Assembly (NCBI GenBank): GCA_022605955.1
Contig: JAKCOZ010000001.1
Coordinates: forward strand, 103,634,211 to 103,698,210
Direction: 5' to 3'
Source of the DNA: Rallus limicola
Lineage: Eukaryota; Chordata; Aves; Gruiformes; Rallidae
DNA length: 64,000 nt
Below are positions 1-13,842 of this stretch, piece after piece; within the stretch, counting starts at the first letter, position 1, and every line of letters starts with the position of its first letter. Below the pieces are notes generated by a model. It was not told where the DNA came from, did no database searches, and was given only the letters and a program-made list of their open reading frames with translations. Made by a program: the position numbers and the translations under genes.

Positions 1-3000
1 AAAAAAAGTTTCTCATCTCAGGAAACAGGGCAAAAGGTCACTTTATGAAATGCTATAGCTTCCAATCTTATATTTCAGAGCATCCAAAGCATGGAAAAGT
101 ACATCCTATTGCAGCTGCAGGGGCCAAATGGCAAGCTGGTATCACAGGGCCAGGAAAATCAGAATCATCTTTCAGTAGCCACTGGCATGTAACACAGACA
201 TAAAGCACCTGCGTAAGTGCTGGGGCTCCAGAGACTGACATTTAAACAGATATTTTAGGATTCTCCATCCCTTAGAAAGCAAGTGTTCTCTGAGGGGGCA
301 GAGGGAGGCATATCATCTCTGACTGAGGAAGGGCAGGAAGGCAGAGATAATCTGGGAGGGTAAATCAGTCGGTGAGAGGGAAATAAAGGGGAAGACAGTG
401 GAAATGCCAGCAATGAGTGTCTGGAACTCAAAGTGTACATAATACCATGGGTGTTTTGAATCTTCAGATGAGAGTTATCTAGTGTTCTACCTAGAGCTAT
501 TTAGTGTAGAGCCATAGGTCATAAACTTTACTCTAAAAAATTCCTTCATCGTAGTAGGATGCATTTCTAGTACTGAGGTTATTCAATGTTTGTTTTAGTG
601 GGGATGCCTTGGGTCATGACATGAACTGCTAGTCACAGCTCTCAAATTAAAGAAATTGAAGAGTAGGACCTGCTGAGCACAAGCCTTGTTGGTAAACCAG
701 ACACTCTAAGAGTCCTCTATTCTACATGTGGGAGAATTGTGAATGGTGGTGTAGAGTTTTATTTCCCCCCACAGTGCTGCTCCCACGGCTTCTTCAACAT
801 GCAGGGGCACAGAAGACTCAAAGAAATAGTTGACTCTCAAACATGTCAGTGGGGCTGCCAGGTAGAGCAAAATACCTGTTAAATATGAGAATGTAGTTTG
901 AGGAAGGAAATAGCCTAAGGAAAAGGGTGTCTTGTGCACATCTTTGGGCAATATACAAAACTAACAGAAGTGTATTTAGGCATACAGAAGTACTCAGAAA
1001 AATAGTTTATTAAACCATGATTGAAATCTGTGTCTTCACTTGACATGTTTGAAATAACTGCACTATTTATGTTATCCTACCCCATCACCTTCCAAGCTAA
1101 ATGATGAAGCCTGAACAAAGCTGGACGTGTCTGAGACCTAAATTAATCTTACTAAAATGTACTTTTCCTAGTGGGCCAAATTTTTGTGTCTTGCCAAGAC
1201 CCTAAAGTCATGAGGATGAGTCTGGCTAGATTTTAAACATGGGAAAATTATGTTGAGAACTGTTCTACATGTGATTCTACCTTTTGAATTTCCTAGAATG
1301 CAAGTAGCTAGGTTTCCTAAACATCAAATTTAGCCTATACATCAAATTTAGCTTAAAAAAAAAGTCTTGTCCAATTATAATCACATTTACTAGTTTTAGT
1401 TTTACAGAAATTTCTCTTAGTCTTTGTGTGGCGTCCTCCCCCCACCCCCATCCAGGCAGGTGACAACAGAACTAGCTAGCAATTTGTCTCACTGACAGCT
1501 GTGAGTAGAAGCCCACTTTCAGCCCCTGCCCTCACCCTCGGTTCTTTGCTGAGCTAAAGTAGAGGCGTGTCATGCGCAGTCTTGGACCTCTTTAACGGTG
1601 TAGCTAGCAGGCCAGTGTTTCCAGCTCTATTCCCAGTTCATGTAGGCAGTGGTACCAGTGTAAACCACAAGCAACCAGTGTGGGATTTATAGGGTTGTAG
1701 AAGTCCTATGAGAGAGCAGACCTCACAAAGTGTATTCAGGTAGAAACCTAACTTGTAATTTCATCATGTGCTGGTAGAGATGACAGTGTGCCACAGCCAC
1801 AATTTTTGCATGTCCATGCAGCGGAGTCAAATACATCCTTTCAGAAATCATAAAGCTTTGTAGGAAATACACTTCCGAGTTAAGAATTGCTGTTTGTTTG
1901 AATTGTCAGCTTTTTTTCATATATATTAAGCCTGAAAGTTTCCATTATATTGAGAACAGTCAAAGGAAAGAACCTCTTTTTATCCATAAAGTATCCATTT
2001 GCAGTCAGGAAAATTCCCCCTCCAAGCCCCATATGTTTGACTGGTATATGCTCAACTCCACTAAGGTCCATAAAGGTACGTTGACTCATAATGCTGGTAA
2101 CAACAGATACCCTTTAGGTGCCTAGCAGCAATGGAGTCCATGTCTTTCTGTTTGAGTCCGTGGGTCGCACACCTACTGCCAGCAATTTGGGTCAGGAGTT
2201 GGGGGCGGAAGGCAGAGGGAAGGCAGGGGGGAGAAGCCACCAACAGATACAAACACACATGTAAAGCCAACTTTTGTACATAATATATTCAAGGCAGATG
2301 ACTGTCATCTTGGGATGACATACATATTACCCTTTTTTGTAACAGAGTTTGGGATTTCACTCACTGAATTAATTCGTTCCCAACAAATTTAGGCCTGCTT
2401 CTGCTGGTAACTCTCTACAGGCACTGGCAGAGAACTAGGTTGTCCAGTATTAAACTTCCCCGCTGTAACAAAATCTGATTTTTACTTTGGCATTCTGTAG
2501 CCAAATACAAGAAAAACTTACACTTTTGAAGCATAGAAAGGGACCACTATTGTGAACTTATCATTAAAATGTTAAAAAGTTCTTCTGCTCCAAGAAAACT
2601 AAAACCTGCTAATTTACATGTTAATAGACCTTTTATGCTCAGTGAGATAACAAATGCAATCTTTGGCCAGATGCAGAGAATTAATTACAGCAGGAGAAAG
2701 GATCCTATGAAATACACAAAGCAAGCTCTGAATATTCAGCAAGAATATTATTGTCAGTCAAGTTTCAGCGTATAGCATAATGCTGTGAGCTAGTTGTTTT
2801 GCGTCTGTTGCGAGGCTAAAGAGAGACTAGACAGACATTCTGTGTGGGCTAAATTTGAGACACTGTACCAAAGCAGATATAAAAGATAAAATGGATATAC
2901 AGAAAGCCACTAAATGTACAATGTTGAGTTCTTTTTCCACCTCAGAAGTTGAAAAGCTGTAAAAGGCCTCAGTGAGACAAATAAACAGCCTGATTTGAGG

Positions 3001-3044
3001 AGAATCAAAGCCCACCAAAAGGTAAATGACTTACCAAAGGGTCC
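1..3044. other. intergenic DNA, no gene recognised
   Basis: No open frame here resembles a known protein and no mobile element is recognisable. The sequence is AT-rich with scattered short homopolymers. An 18-base unit is repeated twice in tandem at about 1,321-1,352 (the 14-base core ACATCAAATTTAGC occurs at 1,321 and 1,339). A 15-base match to the claudin DFYNP codons near 1,691-1,705 was examined and judged to be chance. Confidence 0.6.
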
Positions 3045-3314
3045 TTGAAGGGACAAGGGGAAATGGTCTGAAGTTGCATCAGGGGAAGTTTAGGTTGTAT
3101 ATTAGGAAAAAAAGGGTTGTTAGATATTGTTAGATGTTGGAACTGTCTGCCCAGGGAGGTGGCTGAGTCACAATTCCTGGAGGTGTTTAAAAGAGTAGAT
3201 TTTGTCCTTGGTGACATGGCCTAGCATGTTGGACCTAGTAGGGCTGGACAGATGGTTGGACTTAATGATTTTTAAGGTCTTTTCCAACCAAAACCATTCT
3301 ATGATTCTATGAAT
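3045..3314 (+). mobile_element. CR1 LINE, 5'-truncated 3' end
   Basis: This is the 3' untranslated end of a chicken-repeat-1 (CR1) non-LTR retrotransposon in plus orientation. It reads through the conserved stretches around the 'attaggaaaaa' block, the 'tgcccagggaggtggctgagtca' type region and 'ggtcttttccaacc'. It finishes with the short ATTCTATG-like direct repeats that mark CR1 3' termini. Only about 270 bases remain, so there is no reverse-transcriptase coding sequence. The left boundary is approximate. Confidence 0.85.
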
Positions 3315-6300
3315 AGGGGAGATACCTGCCTGTATACTGTTGGCTAGCAGTATGGATAAAGAGCTGTCGGAGACAGAGACCTCTTGGAAAAGACAGAAAG
3401 CAGAAGTGGTAATTTAAACTGCAACAAGTCATCAGGACCAGAGATTTCATCTTTGTGCTCTGTAGCAACTTACGAATGAAGGAGCAGGAATATTAACAGA
3501 AATACTTAACCTGTTACTACTAGTCCCAAAGACTGGAGATAGTTGGTGTTCCTTCTTCCAGGTGTTGCAAGCTAGGTGGCATTTCTACATCACCAGTTAT
3601 ACTTGATAAATAGGTAATTAAGGTGAGAGTCATGAAAAATCTATTTATCTCTCCATCTATATTTGTAGACTCTTGCCTCATCACTGCAGTATTGAACAAG
3701 AATATCCTCTGCCAAAAACAAACCTGTGTGCCTCTGTGCACATATACACAGCCTTCCCAGTTTATTAGAACCCTTTGAGCTAATACAGATGTAAGAGAAA
3801 GGCAATCCTTTATGATTTATTTGTGCCTTTCAAAAGCATCTGATAAAATCACCAACAGGAAGCTACTGCCATAGGTAGTTATGTCATTCCATCACATGTA
3901 CTCACATGTAGCTCCATCAGGTATTGGCAGCTGGCTGAGATATAAAATGCAGAATTTTGATGAAGACTTTTTAACACTGGGAGAGCCCAAACAGTCTGAG
4001 GAGAAACAGGAAGGCTGTGCAGTACCCACAGATATTGTTGGAGTGTATTGCCTTCACTGAGTTTTGATCGAGGCCTTACAAACATCACTGATCTGTATAT
4101 GTGCTTAAATCCCAGGCGTGTATTTTAAATCTTTCCTTCTTTTGCAAGACACTTTGTTGCTGCTCAATATCCTCTGGCCCATCAGTTTCCCAGCGACCCA
4201 CAAAACCTTCATTAGATCCTCACAACTTATCTCCTCATTGGAAACAGTTTGTATTTTCTCAGACCTTTGTTTTTGTACTCTTTATTCTTCCTACTTTCCT
4301 GTTGTGAGCCTAACTGAGTGGTCTGATCCAATAGCTGAGAAGTGGGTGTCTCCCAGCCTCACCCCCAGCAAGACACCTAACATTCAGGCTTTGCCAGGCT
4401 GACAGAGCCGGTGGGGTGCATGTGGGGACTCTGGCCCTGGAAGTGCTGATACTGTTATGCTTCCCTGTCACTGAACCCTAAAGGAGTCACGGGTGCATTG
4501 CTTTAGCCAGACACATAAGAAGTTAACAAATGCGTGCGCACGTAACCCAGGCCTTAAAATTTCCTCCATCTACAAAACTGGAATCGCCTATGTTCCTGGT
4601 CTCACAGAAAGCACAGGAATTACTTTGCATAATACATGGAGAGTGATTAAAGGACACAAAGCAGTGACTAAGCACTAATTTCTGGTAGTCTCATCCTGTA
4701 CTTCTGGTACAGCCTAGACAGTTGTGTTTCCCAGCACAGACTCTTCTCTGGTTTGTGCAGTGTTCCTGAAGTCTAGCTGGTGTTTGCTAGAAAACACTAT
4801 GCATGTGTTGACATTTCAAGTGCAAGTACTGTAATTCTTATTGCAGTGCTCCAAATGCCACCAGGGTTGTTTTTCTGTGCTCCAAGCACCCACCAGCTTG
4901 CCTCTGCTTGGAGGTTATCCTTTTAAAATAGGGTTTTGCCTTTCTCTGTCCTTACCCGCTCATAATTATTGCTTCTGTCCGTATCACATACCCTACTTTC
5001 AAACTCTGCCCTTATTTTTATGTATGGATTTCAGTAAAGTCTAAGGCATCCTCCAGTACTTCTGTTAGCAGATGCTTTGCAGAAATAAATTGTTCTGTGC
5101 AACTAATCTGATCACCTGGTCTGTCGCAAAATAAAAGTGTGGAGTAATCTAAGAATACTTGGTGTTCCTGAATAAATAGTTGTGCTGGGAATTTGGGGGA
5201 CCTAGAGATTTATGATGTGACAACAGAGAGACAAAATATATTAAACCATAATGCTAACAGTAAATATAAAAATAAATATTCAAATGTATAAATAAAACAT
5301 GGGCTTGGGATTTTAGCTAGAAAAGGGGTAGGAAATTAATCTTTTTTAACAAGAACTCTAGTATACTGAAAGTTAAATTTTGGGTTCGGTCATTATTAAG
5401 ATTGATTGATTTAGACCTCAATACACTTCCTGTGGCTAGCAATTGCATTATTGCTACTGCTAAACAGTCTTCTAAAAAATAAATAAAAATTTGAGTTCAT
5501 TCAAATACACACAGAGTCCCTGTTCTTGTAATTATCTTGAAAAATAAAACAACTATGTCCTAGTAAAATTTAATAGTTATTTGTTACAAAGGGTAAGAGC
5601 TTTTCATAGTTTGACTATTATGTAGAATGTTATGAATATTTAAAAGAGATTGGATTTTCTGCCCTTTCCCTGGATCATCTTACTTTCTTCTTTAATCAAA
5701 GATCAATTTGTCATTTTTTGTACGGAATGGGAGGAAAAAACAAACACCCTAGAGCAGTACAAACCCACCATTTCCGCTGTTCTAGAATTATTTTATCAAA
5801 CTCTATTTAGCCCAACTGAAGTTTTAGGTATTCATCCAGCTAATCATTTGGTCATTCTATTTTCTTTCTTCTTTGATGGTATGATTATGTCACCAAGTCT
5901 TATATAAATCATTTGCTTTATGGCTTTCATCAAGGAATGATTTTTTTTCTTCACCTGAAGAGATCCTTCCTGATACAACAAAAACCTGGCCATTTCAATT
6001 TCTGTGTTTCCTCCTCTTAATATAGAATATCTGTAATAATTTTTAAAGTGCTATTGCATGGATTTCCTGGAGCAGCAATGTTCTGCCAGTAAAGCAAGCT
6101 GCACACACGACATTATTCCAACATGTAGATACCACTATTTTATTCCACTGATGCCAACTGATAATTTTTTCTACAACCAACTGCATACACTCACAGGCAT
6201 ACAAGGTGAAATGGAAGTTGAATAATAAACAACGCTGACGTATTATCTAAAATGTGATGAGAAATAAAAAAACCCTAGATGTGGGAGTTGTGTATCACGT

Positions 6301-8180
6301 TGGTAAGATTTCTACAATTTCTGGTATTAAAAAAGAATCTATTCTTGTTAAATCATTTGAAACAGGAAAAGATCACACCAATTACCATCACTAACCTAGA
6401 TCCCATGAAAAAGATTATTTTTTGTTGTCCTGGTTTGGAACTTAAAGTTAACTAAGACTATTCTCATAGAAGTGCTAGAAGCAACATATTCTACCACATA
6501 AATAGCATAGAACAATACGGTAGCACTAAACCTTATTAAAAAATACATTTTTAGTTTTCCTCATTAAATGACTCTTCTGCAGTTATTCTGTCTGTCTGTC
6601 CAGCTCCTCCAGTCACTGTAGTACCTGTCAGACAATTTCAATCCTAATTGACACTGGGGTCAAACACTCAAAGATGAATTAGTTACTAAATATTTCAGGG
6701 AAAACATTTAAACAGTCTCTCTGGAGGGAGAAGCAAGAGACCTGGGCAGCAGACCTCTGTGGGGAGGGGAGTGTGACTAGTCCCACATCCACATCTCCTA
6801 CCCACTGGAGAAGATGCCTGGCAGCTTGCACTGCCTGCACCCAGCTGCCACGATGGGAATAGGAAGCCAGCCTGGATGAAACCTGGATTTGTGAGCTCCT
6901 CTGCTGACAGGACAACATAATTTAAAAAAAACAAAATCCCCAAATGTATCTTAAAGGGAGGGGTGGATTTTCAGCTGCTAATTAGGGAAGTAAATACACA
7001 GTGAGTAAAGTACTTAATTATGTCCTAGTCTTTGGAAAATCTCCATGTTTAGCAACATTTAGTCTACTAATGGTATAACAGATTATGTAATCTGGAAACA
7101 CTTTTTAAATTATGAAAAATAATTCCAGTGTACATGGCTGTCATGTGTCTCATGTCTCTACCACTGAGTCTTTGTGTATGTGCATACATGATGAGTTGGG
7201 GGCTGGGGGGTGTTCCACAAATGTGAAAGGAGAAAGAACCCTAAACACTGAATTTCAGCAAGGAGCTTCAGGGTGTTATCCACCTCTGTATGAAATTCTG
7301 AGCAACTAAACAAGCATCTCCAGGACCACTGACAGCTGAACATGAATAACTATAAATGATGCTGATGTGTCGGATGCTTGAAAGATCTATTGGTCTAAAC
7401 AAGAACCTTTCCATTGGCTTCAATTTAACTTTGAACTTTACTCTCCCTCCTAACTCACGAATGTACTAAAGCAGCTTGAACATTTATCTCTGTATTCTTG
7501 GGTTCTTACACCTTTATTTCACCCTGATAGGTTTTAAGGGTGTTTTGGCTCTCTATGTGAAATGGAGTTGGTCTGAAATGATGTGCTGGTGCCACCAGGC
7601 TAGGTGAGCCACGAGTTTACAGACAGTGCATTGCAGAGGAATGCTCAAGCCTCTCTTGAAGGACAGTTTGTCATGGGCACCACTCAAAGAAAGATTAGCA
7701 TGTAATTAGCTCTTGGCAGTGGAGTGTTTCCAAATTACGGGGTGTCAAACAGTTTTTTGGGTGGCATACAACCAGGCAATGGGTGCAGTGAGCCCAGGGA
7801 GAGGAAGTCACTGCTGCTCTGTTCAGAGACAGGTCAGTGTTTTTGTTGCCTGTGTTAACCAACACTTCGCCGTTTTGTACACATCCCTCGGCAAGTCAGA
7901 TCTCTTACTTCACAAGCTCCATTTCTTGATAATCACTCTGATAATCACTGCATTTTCCTGATTGAAGAGACATGCACAGAGGTAGACTGGGGCAGTGGGT
8001 GTAAAGACTGGTGGAGAAAAGGCGCATCCCAAAGTAGCAGCATGGACATCTGGAAACCCAGGCAGTCCTCCTGCTCCGGACAGAGGGGACAGTTCAATAG
8101 GTGGTTGTGCACATCCATGATGTAAACCGGTCACCTCACTGGAACTTTCCACCCAGCACTGTGCAGAGCAGCACCCATCA
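3315..8180. other. intergenic DNA, nothing recognised
   Basis: Roughly 4.9 kb of mostly AT-rich sequence, with a particularly AT-rich stretch near 5,220-5,640. I see no gene, no clear repeat family and no structured RNA. A short CTGT run lies at about 6,588-6,601. Open frames are under 100 codons and lack recognisable motifs. Confidence 0.55.
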
Positions 8181-8504
8181 TGATCGCACTCAATGCTCCC
8201 ACCCTGGTCAGCTATGGCTGAGCCAGAGGGCAGTAGGACTCCATGAGACCTTCAGGCTCAATGTGAAGCACCTGTCTTAGACTGTGGCAGATGCAAAACT
8301 TCGTAAAAATGCACTGAGAGGGACCACAGCTTCTTCCATTGCCCTAAGGGTCTGGTTGCCAGTGCCCAAGGCCAGTTCTGGCATGATGCAGCCTAGCTGC
8401 AGCCTTGTCCTCCTCTAATTCTGCCCTCACCTTAGGGGCTGCCACCCCAGCCAGGTCTGGGGCCCACAGTGGTGCGTTGGTGATGGCCAGCCTGTGACCT
8501 ACTC

Positions 8505-8542
8505 CAGTCACTATTACCAGCCTGGACTGGTAATAGTCACTG
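8505..8542. repeat. 16-bp near-perfect inverted repeat (hairpin)
   Basis: Left arm 8,505-8,520 (CAGTCACTATTACCAG) and right arm 8,527-8,542 (CTGGTAATAGTCACTG) are reverse complements apart from one position, separated by the six bases CCTGGA. No function can be assigned from sequence alone. Confidence 0.85.
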
Positions 8543-8859
8543 AGGACTGTGGGATAAGGTTTGGTGGCAAGAGAGAGTACCACATGACCTTGATGGTCCC
8601 ACAGTCACCCATCACCTGCACCCCAGGAGGAAACTTTCAGTGTGGCTATACTGGGTCTAGCAGGGGCTGTAGGAGCCTCTGTGAAGAGCAGCCAGGGCTG
8701 CCCTGTACCAAACACCACTGGTTCCAGCCAGCTCCAACCCACCGAGCACAGGGCAGGGCTGAGTCCCACAGCAACCATGGTGGCACCTTAGGAAAAGAAA
8801 GGGCAAAGCACTTCCCAGCAGCCAGGCCTGAGGGGAAAACAGTGAGCATGGCTCTTCTC

Positions 8860-8960
8860 AGAGAGGGGAAGAGGGGAGAAGGTGCTCCAGACACCACAGC
8901 AGGGATCCCCTGCAGCCCCATGGTGCAGACACCATGGTGGAGCAGGAGGAGACTGTGAAA
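8860..8960 (+). mobile_element. decayed ERVL-type LTR fragment
   Basis: A short stretch aligns by eye with part of the LTR at 21.1-22.1 kb: a 'gagaaggtgctccag' block followed by 'gcagggatcccctgcagcccc' and 'accatggtggagcagg'. The flanks no longer match well, so boundaries are rough. This is an old endogenous-retrovirus remnant with no coding capacity. Confidence 0.45.
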
Positions 8961-9030
8961 AGAAAGAGTGCGAGAGCATCTGGGTGGGTGTCCTGCAGCC
9001 AGGCAAGCTCAACCCAGAACATGGGCACAT

Positions 9031-12000
9031 TCAATGAGGGAAGAAGCATGCTCTTCCTTTTAGATCACTGCAAGAGGGTGTGAAGTTTTGTGTGTTCCCC
9101 TGTCCTGGGCTGCAGATCAGAGGTCTAGGACCAGCATTGGCCTTTCAGCCACCAGGTAGGTGTCCAGACAGCTTGCAGTCTGTGATCTGGATGTGTCAGT
9201 GAGAGACCAGGACTCAGACTAACCTGTGAAATTTTGTCCTTGCTCAATGTACTTGGTTAACAATGTATTTTTCTTCAACATGTGGAGTTTATGTTGCCAA
9301 TTTCTGCTAAATTCAGAACGAATGTGACAGTATGTGAGGCAATGTTTGTTGGGGTCTAGAGATTATATTCTATCTCCCAGTACCATCTGGCATTACAGTG
9401 GAAACTCTGAATGAATAAACATTGCTTATCATTCTGTCAGTCACTCATCCATCAGACAGAAGCTGAAACACTAATGTACTCATCATCTTTGTCATTTGGC
9501 AATCAGGGACTACTTCACGGTAACTGAGACAAAGACCACAGATTAAGGTCCATAGCAGAAGTGGGCAACAGAGATTTAGTAAGTTTAATGTATTATTCAG
9601 TTTGACTGATGCTGACGCAGGGAACAGTACTTCATGGGTTTGTGGTTTCTATTTTTGAAGTGTCTTTTTTGCACAAAGGTGCTGAATTTATCAGTTAAAT
9701 CACTGTGAGCACTTTTTTGTTGTTGTTGTTTAAATGAAGAGCAATGTTTAAATTAAAAAAAAAAGGGGGGGGGAGTGGGAATGCTGAAGGGAACTGCATA
9801 ATAAATTCATCTCCAGTGATTGATACACAGGTAGTGTTTGCTTGGGAATTATTGGGGCAAAGGAAGTGTATGTGCGCTAGGATGAACATCTTGAGGCAAT
9901 TCTGTCAGTTCGATCCTTGGAGCAAAGAGCTGCTTCCATATTCTCTAGCTTTGCTTCCCTTGTCACTGCAGCAATCATTACAACTTGAGCAGCGAGCACT
10001 CCTGGATAACACACAGATACCAAATCCGTGATTAAAATGACACTTCTTCTTAAAACTCATCTTACCAGCAAGATTTGTTCTCAGTCGCAAGGCCAGCATG
10101 AAGGAGGTGCTTTGAAGAGCACTGTCACTTTGATGCAGAACCTCTGCATCAGCACACACGCACTTTTGGGCTCACTACTCGGACTGGCTGGTAAACAGAA
10201 AGTAAAAGCACAGTGAAGTTTACTTTTTTCTGTACTGCCTGAAAATTCCAAAGCATTCAGGTGATAAAAATTCAAGAAGCCTTCATGGAGGGACAGGTGA
10301 ATTACTAGATAAAAGAATAAAAATCTTAGTGGTAAAATTTGCTCATTCTTTCATTTTTAAAGGGCAGGGATGAATCTCAGGTAACCTTTTGTGTTCTGCT
10401 TTTCTTCTGGCACAAGCAGCTAAGTGCAATATCCTATTGTCTCTTCTTTCCTTTAATTGTTTTGAATATTGTGCAATTGGTTATACTGTCACTGAGTACA
10501 CACCAGCTTCAGTCCAGTCTGATCCCCAGAATTGAACAAACTCTCTGATGCTGACTCTGCGGGTGTGCATGGCTTGTTTGTTATTGCTGCTGTCACAGCC
10601 CTCTCCTGAGCCAGTTCTGTCCTTTCACGTCTCTAAAACTTAAATCTTCATGCTTTTGAGTATTTTTTGTTTGTCCTCATGACAGCTGAAACATTTTCTG
10701 CAAGTGGCAGCTTAACTCAAAGAATCACCAACACAGACCTTTTCAGCTGAAAATGTCCTATCCTTTTCAGGGTACTTCTTGTTTTCTTTTGCTCTCTGTT
10801 TCTTAAAGTAGTCATAAAATGTCAAATTAGTCCTATTCAGACTCTGATACTCAAATCAGGAGAGCAAAGTGTGTAAGTCAGAGAGCATTTCCATACCAGA
10901 TACAAAGGAAAGAAATTGTTTATTTGGTGGGTCAGCTCTGTCCCAGTTTTCAAAGATGACGTAGGGCTCCCCTGAAAAGGCCTCTTGTGCCTTTTTCAAA
11001 AGGATGGTTACAGTCAATCAGAAGGACACAATCAGTCTCCCATTTCTGACTTCACGAGTCCTCACACTGATTTTCAGGAGAGTTGTAACATTTTTTTAAC
11101 ATAAACTCATTTAATCATAATGTCCCTCACATGGAGCTTTGTCTCTGCATATCAGGACTGATGACTGCGTGCATTTATTTGTCTCAAAACCTTTCTGTTA
11201 TAATGAAATGTTTTGCTAAGATGTCATTTTTTGCCATAAATATATTCCATTGGCTTGATCTTAGCGGTGGATTATTTGCTCCAGCATCTTTTCATTTCAT
11301 CTCAGAGATGAATATACATTTTGGGACCAGCTTTTGAAATATCGATTTGCTTCAGGAAACTTCTTATAATCAAGTCTTGGAAGTCAGCACTAAATCAGTT
11401 TTGTGTATTTTATTTCCCAAGGAATCAGGCTCGCTTTGTTTATTATCAAGCAAAATCCAAAGCATAATATAAAAAAACAAGACTGAATCAGAAAAGGACA
11501 TTATAAAAATACTGAAGCTGTCTTCCCCTGGCAATGGGGAAATACATTCATTCACTTTCATATAAAAAAGAAGCAGTGATGCAGTGGCAAAAATGAAAAC
11601 TGAAGGGTTCATACATTTGATTCCAATACATAGCAAAATCTCAGCTACTCACATTTATATCCAAAGTTATTTTGTCCTGCAATCACAAAATATTAGTGTA
11701 TATTATAGCATCAGGATATTAGACTAGATATTTAACCACAATATTTAATCAGCTGTTATTAACAAATACAGCAGGCCTGAAGTTTCTGTCAATTGTGCCA
11801 AGAGGAATGCAAACATAGCGTCACTAGAGCACATTTACCACCTCTACTCCTCAAAGAAAGCAGAGCTCTACCACACAAAAACCTGACACATTTTAGTAAC
11901 CCCTGGCTCATCCACACCATATGACACCCATATGCCTGGCCTTTTCTTCAGAAAGAAAAATCCGGTCAAGAGTGATTACTAACATCCTGTTCCCTCTGGG

Positions 12001-13780
12001 TCCTCAATCACATAGTGTGTAGCCACTTCTCTGTTTCCAAGACCCTCCTGCACCCTGGAGTGGAGAGATAGCCCGTTCCATAAATGTCTTCGCTGCATTA
12101 CAGATGCTCCTGAGGATCCTCTCCTCACCTATCTCACTGGGGAAGGACATGTTTAGCCATCTAAATAAGCTCTCAGAGCTGCCTTAGACACTTGGTGTTG
12201 CCTAAAACCGGGTCTGGCTGGATATAACTCAGAAGGGGCAGGAGCTCTCCTGGAGCAGCAGATGAAGTGTAGAGGGGCCAGTCTTGAGCACTAGAGACCT
12301 GTGCAAGGGCCTCCATCACTCCCCCCAAGCCGAGCTCTTTCTGTTACCCTCAGAAAACTCAGGAACAGCAGCAGCTTATCTTCAAAGTTCAACTGCAATT
12401 TTTCATTAAAGCCCTTAAAACTTCCTTTTCTTACTCACACCTCTGAACTGCACCTTCCAGCTAATCACTTCCACGCATGAGACATTTTGTGTAGAGGAAA
12501 AGGAAGAAGAAAGAAGTCTGTCTCCCTTAGCAGATGCAAATGCACCCATACAGTTTACTTAGCCAAATGTATTCCTCACATTCAGAGGGAAAACATCTAG
12601 TAACCATCTCTGTGGGGTTTTCCCCATCAGAATCCGCCATAAAGCAATTTCTGTTCTGTTCAAAGGGAGAAGGTTAACCACATTATTACATTTCTTGCAG
12701 ATTAGCTTGTTATGAGAACTTTTTTCCTGCATCAAATTCAGACATTTTAGTGTGACAGCCTCTTAAACATATTCGGGTTAGTCTAAAGCACTAAACCACA
12801 TCACCAGAAATTGCCAGTTGTATCAATAAAAACCCAGACATCCAAAGAGCAGTCCAGCCTACCTGTACACTTGAAATCAAGGTCAGATTCCAAACCCATA
12901 GGCAGGCACAAGGTTGTCTGAGCTTAGAGGCTTTCTTTGAGCTCATCTTTTGATCAGTTTATCAAAGAGAAAGATGGAGGAATATCAGCCATTGAGTGTT
13001 AGTGTTAGGTGCAAAAAGGTCAGGTTTTCTTTCAAATTAATGCTACATGCTCAAATAAAGCAGTTTTATCACAGATAGTGAAAGCATTTGGGATCCTTTA
13101 ATTAATGTTATAAAAAACTGCACTAATTTTTCTTAAGCACTTGTACCTGCATAAAGTTGCATTACATTGCATACGTCACTATTTAAATCCATTACCTACA
13201 TATAAATATGTATCAAATTTGCATTGCATATGTCTTCATCCTCTGCTTTGTTAGTCACGCATGTGATATCTAAATAAATCCAAAAAGTCCAATTCTGGTT
13301 TACTCACCAAATAGTCACTTATTAAACAAAATATGCATTATAGGATACAAACACAATAAAATAATAGGTCCTCAGTGTAGTGTAAATTATTACCAAAGTC
13401 AACAGAGTGCCTCCACTGAAATGAGCTGTCTGACTCACGGACAGCTGCTGTGACAGGCATCAGCAGCTAGAAGACAGCATTAAAAAAGATGTTTTAGTAC
13501 TAGAAAACCTGCTTAGAAACGTTCTCTTAAAAGCTCATCTAGATTAGTAAGTGCTGATTTGACTGCTTAAGTGGTGATCAAACATTAAACCTGTTTTCTG
13601 GTGACTAGAAGATTCCCACTGAAAGATCTGAGCTAGTTGCCTTAAAAGTAAATGCACATTAGCTGATATATGTAATGAATATCTCTGCTCAATAGCACTG
13701 TTTCATTTAGGTTCATCTGAAGTCAAGTTAATAAAAGGTTTGTTTAATTAAATGCAGCTTTACATGTTCTGCTTCAAACA
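9031..13780. other. intergenic DNA, nothing recognised
   Basis: About 4.7 kb with no recognisable gene or repeat family. There is an unusual A10G9 purine tract at about 9,755-9,773, preceded by a short TTG run. The 11-13.3 kb part is AT-rich. It lies downstream of the minus-strand CLDN17 gene. Confidence 0.5.
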
Positions 13781-13786
13781 GACGAA

Positions 13787-13794
13787 TATATAGA
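13787..13794 (+). promoter_or_regulatory. TATA-like element before candidate exon
   Basis: TATATAGA on the plus strand, followed by a GC-richer stretch. A start site about 30 bases downstream would fall near 13,818, just ahead of the candidate exon at 13,843-14,108. This is a sequence match only. Confidence 0.2.
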
Positions 13795-13842
13795 GGCAGG
13801 GCTCTGCTCAGCTCAAAAAGTCATTACACCCTTTTTTTTCAG

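Larger units (their letters stand above)
8181..9030. other. GC-richer intergenic block with hairpin and LTR-like fragment
   Basis: This block is visibly richer in G and C than its surroundings. An open plus-strand frame at 8,494-8,958 opens on a GTG and has no motif I recognise. The block contains a long near-perfect inverted repeat at 8,505-8,542. At about 8,860-8,960 it resembles the internal part of the avian ERVL-type LTR seen again at 21.3 kb ('agaaggtgctccag', 'cccctgcagcccc', 'accatggtg'). I infer that much of it is an old, decayed repeat rather than a gene. Confidence 0.4.

Noticed and set aside
1691..1705. A 15-base match (minus strand) to the claudin DFYNP codons, suggesting a third, decayed claudin.
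   Set aside because: Sequence on both sides does not align with TM3, the first loop or TM4 of either claudin. Only a short 'ELG' echo and a C-tail-like scrap follow, with stop codons throughout. A match this long is expected by chance at appreciable frequency in 64 kb.
8494..8958. A 154-codon plus-strand frame.
   Set aside because: It opens on GTG, overlaps a decayed LTR fragment and has no recognisable domain.
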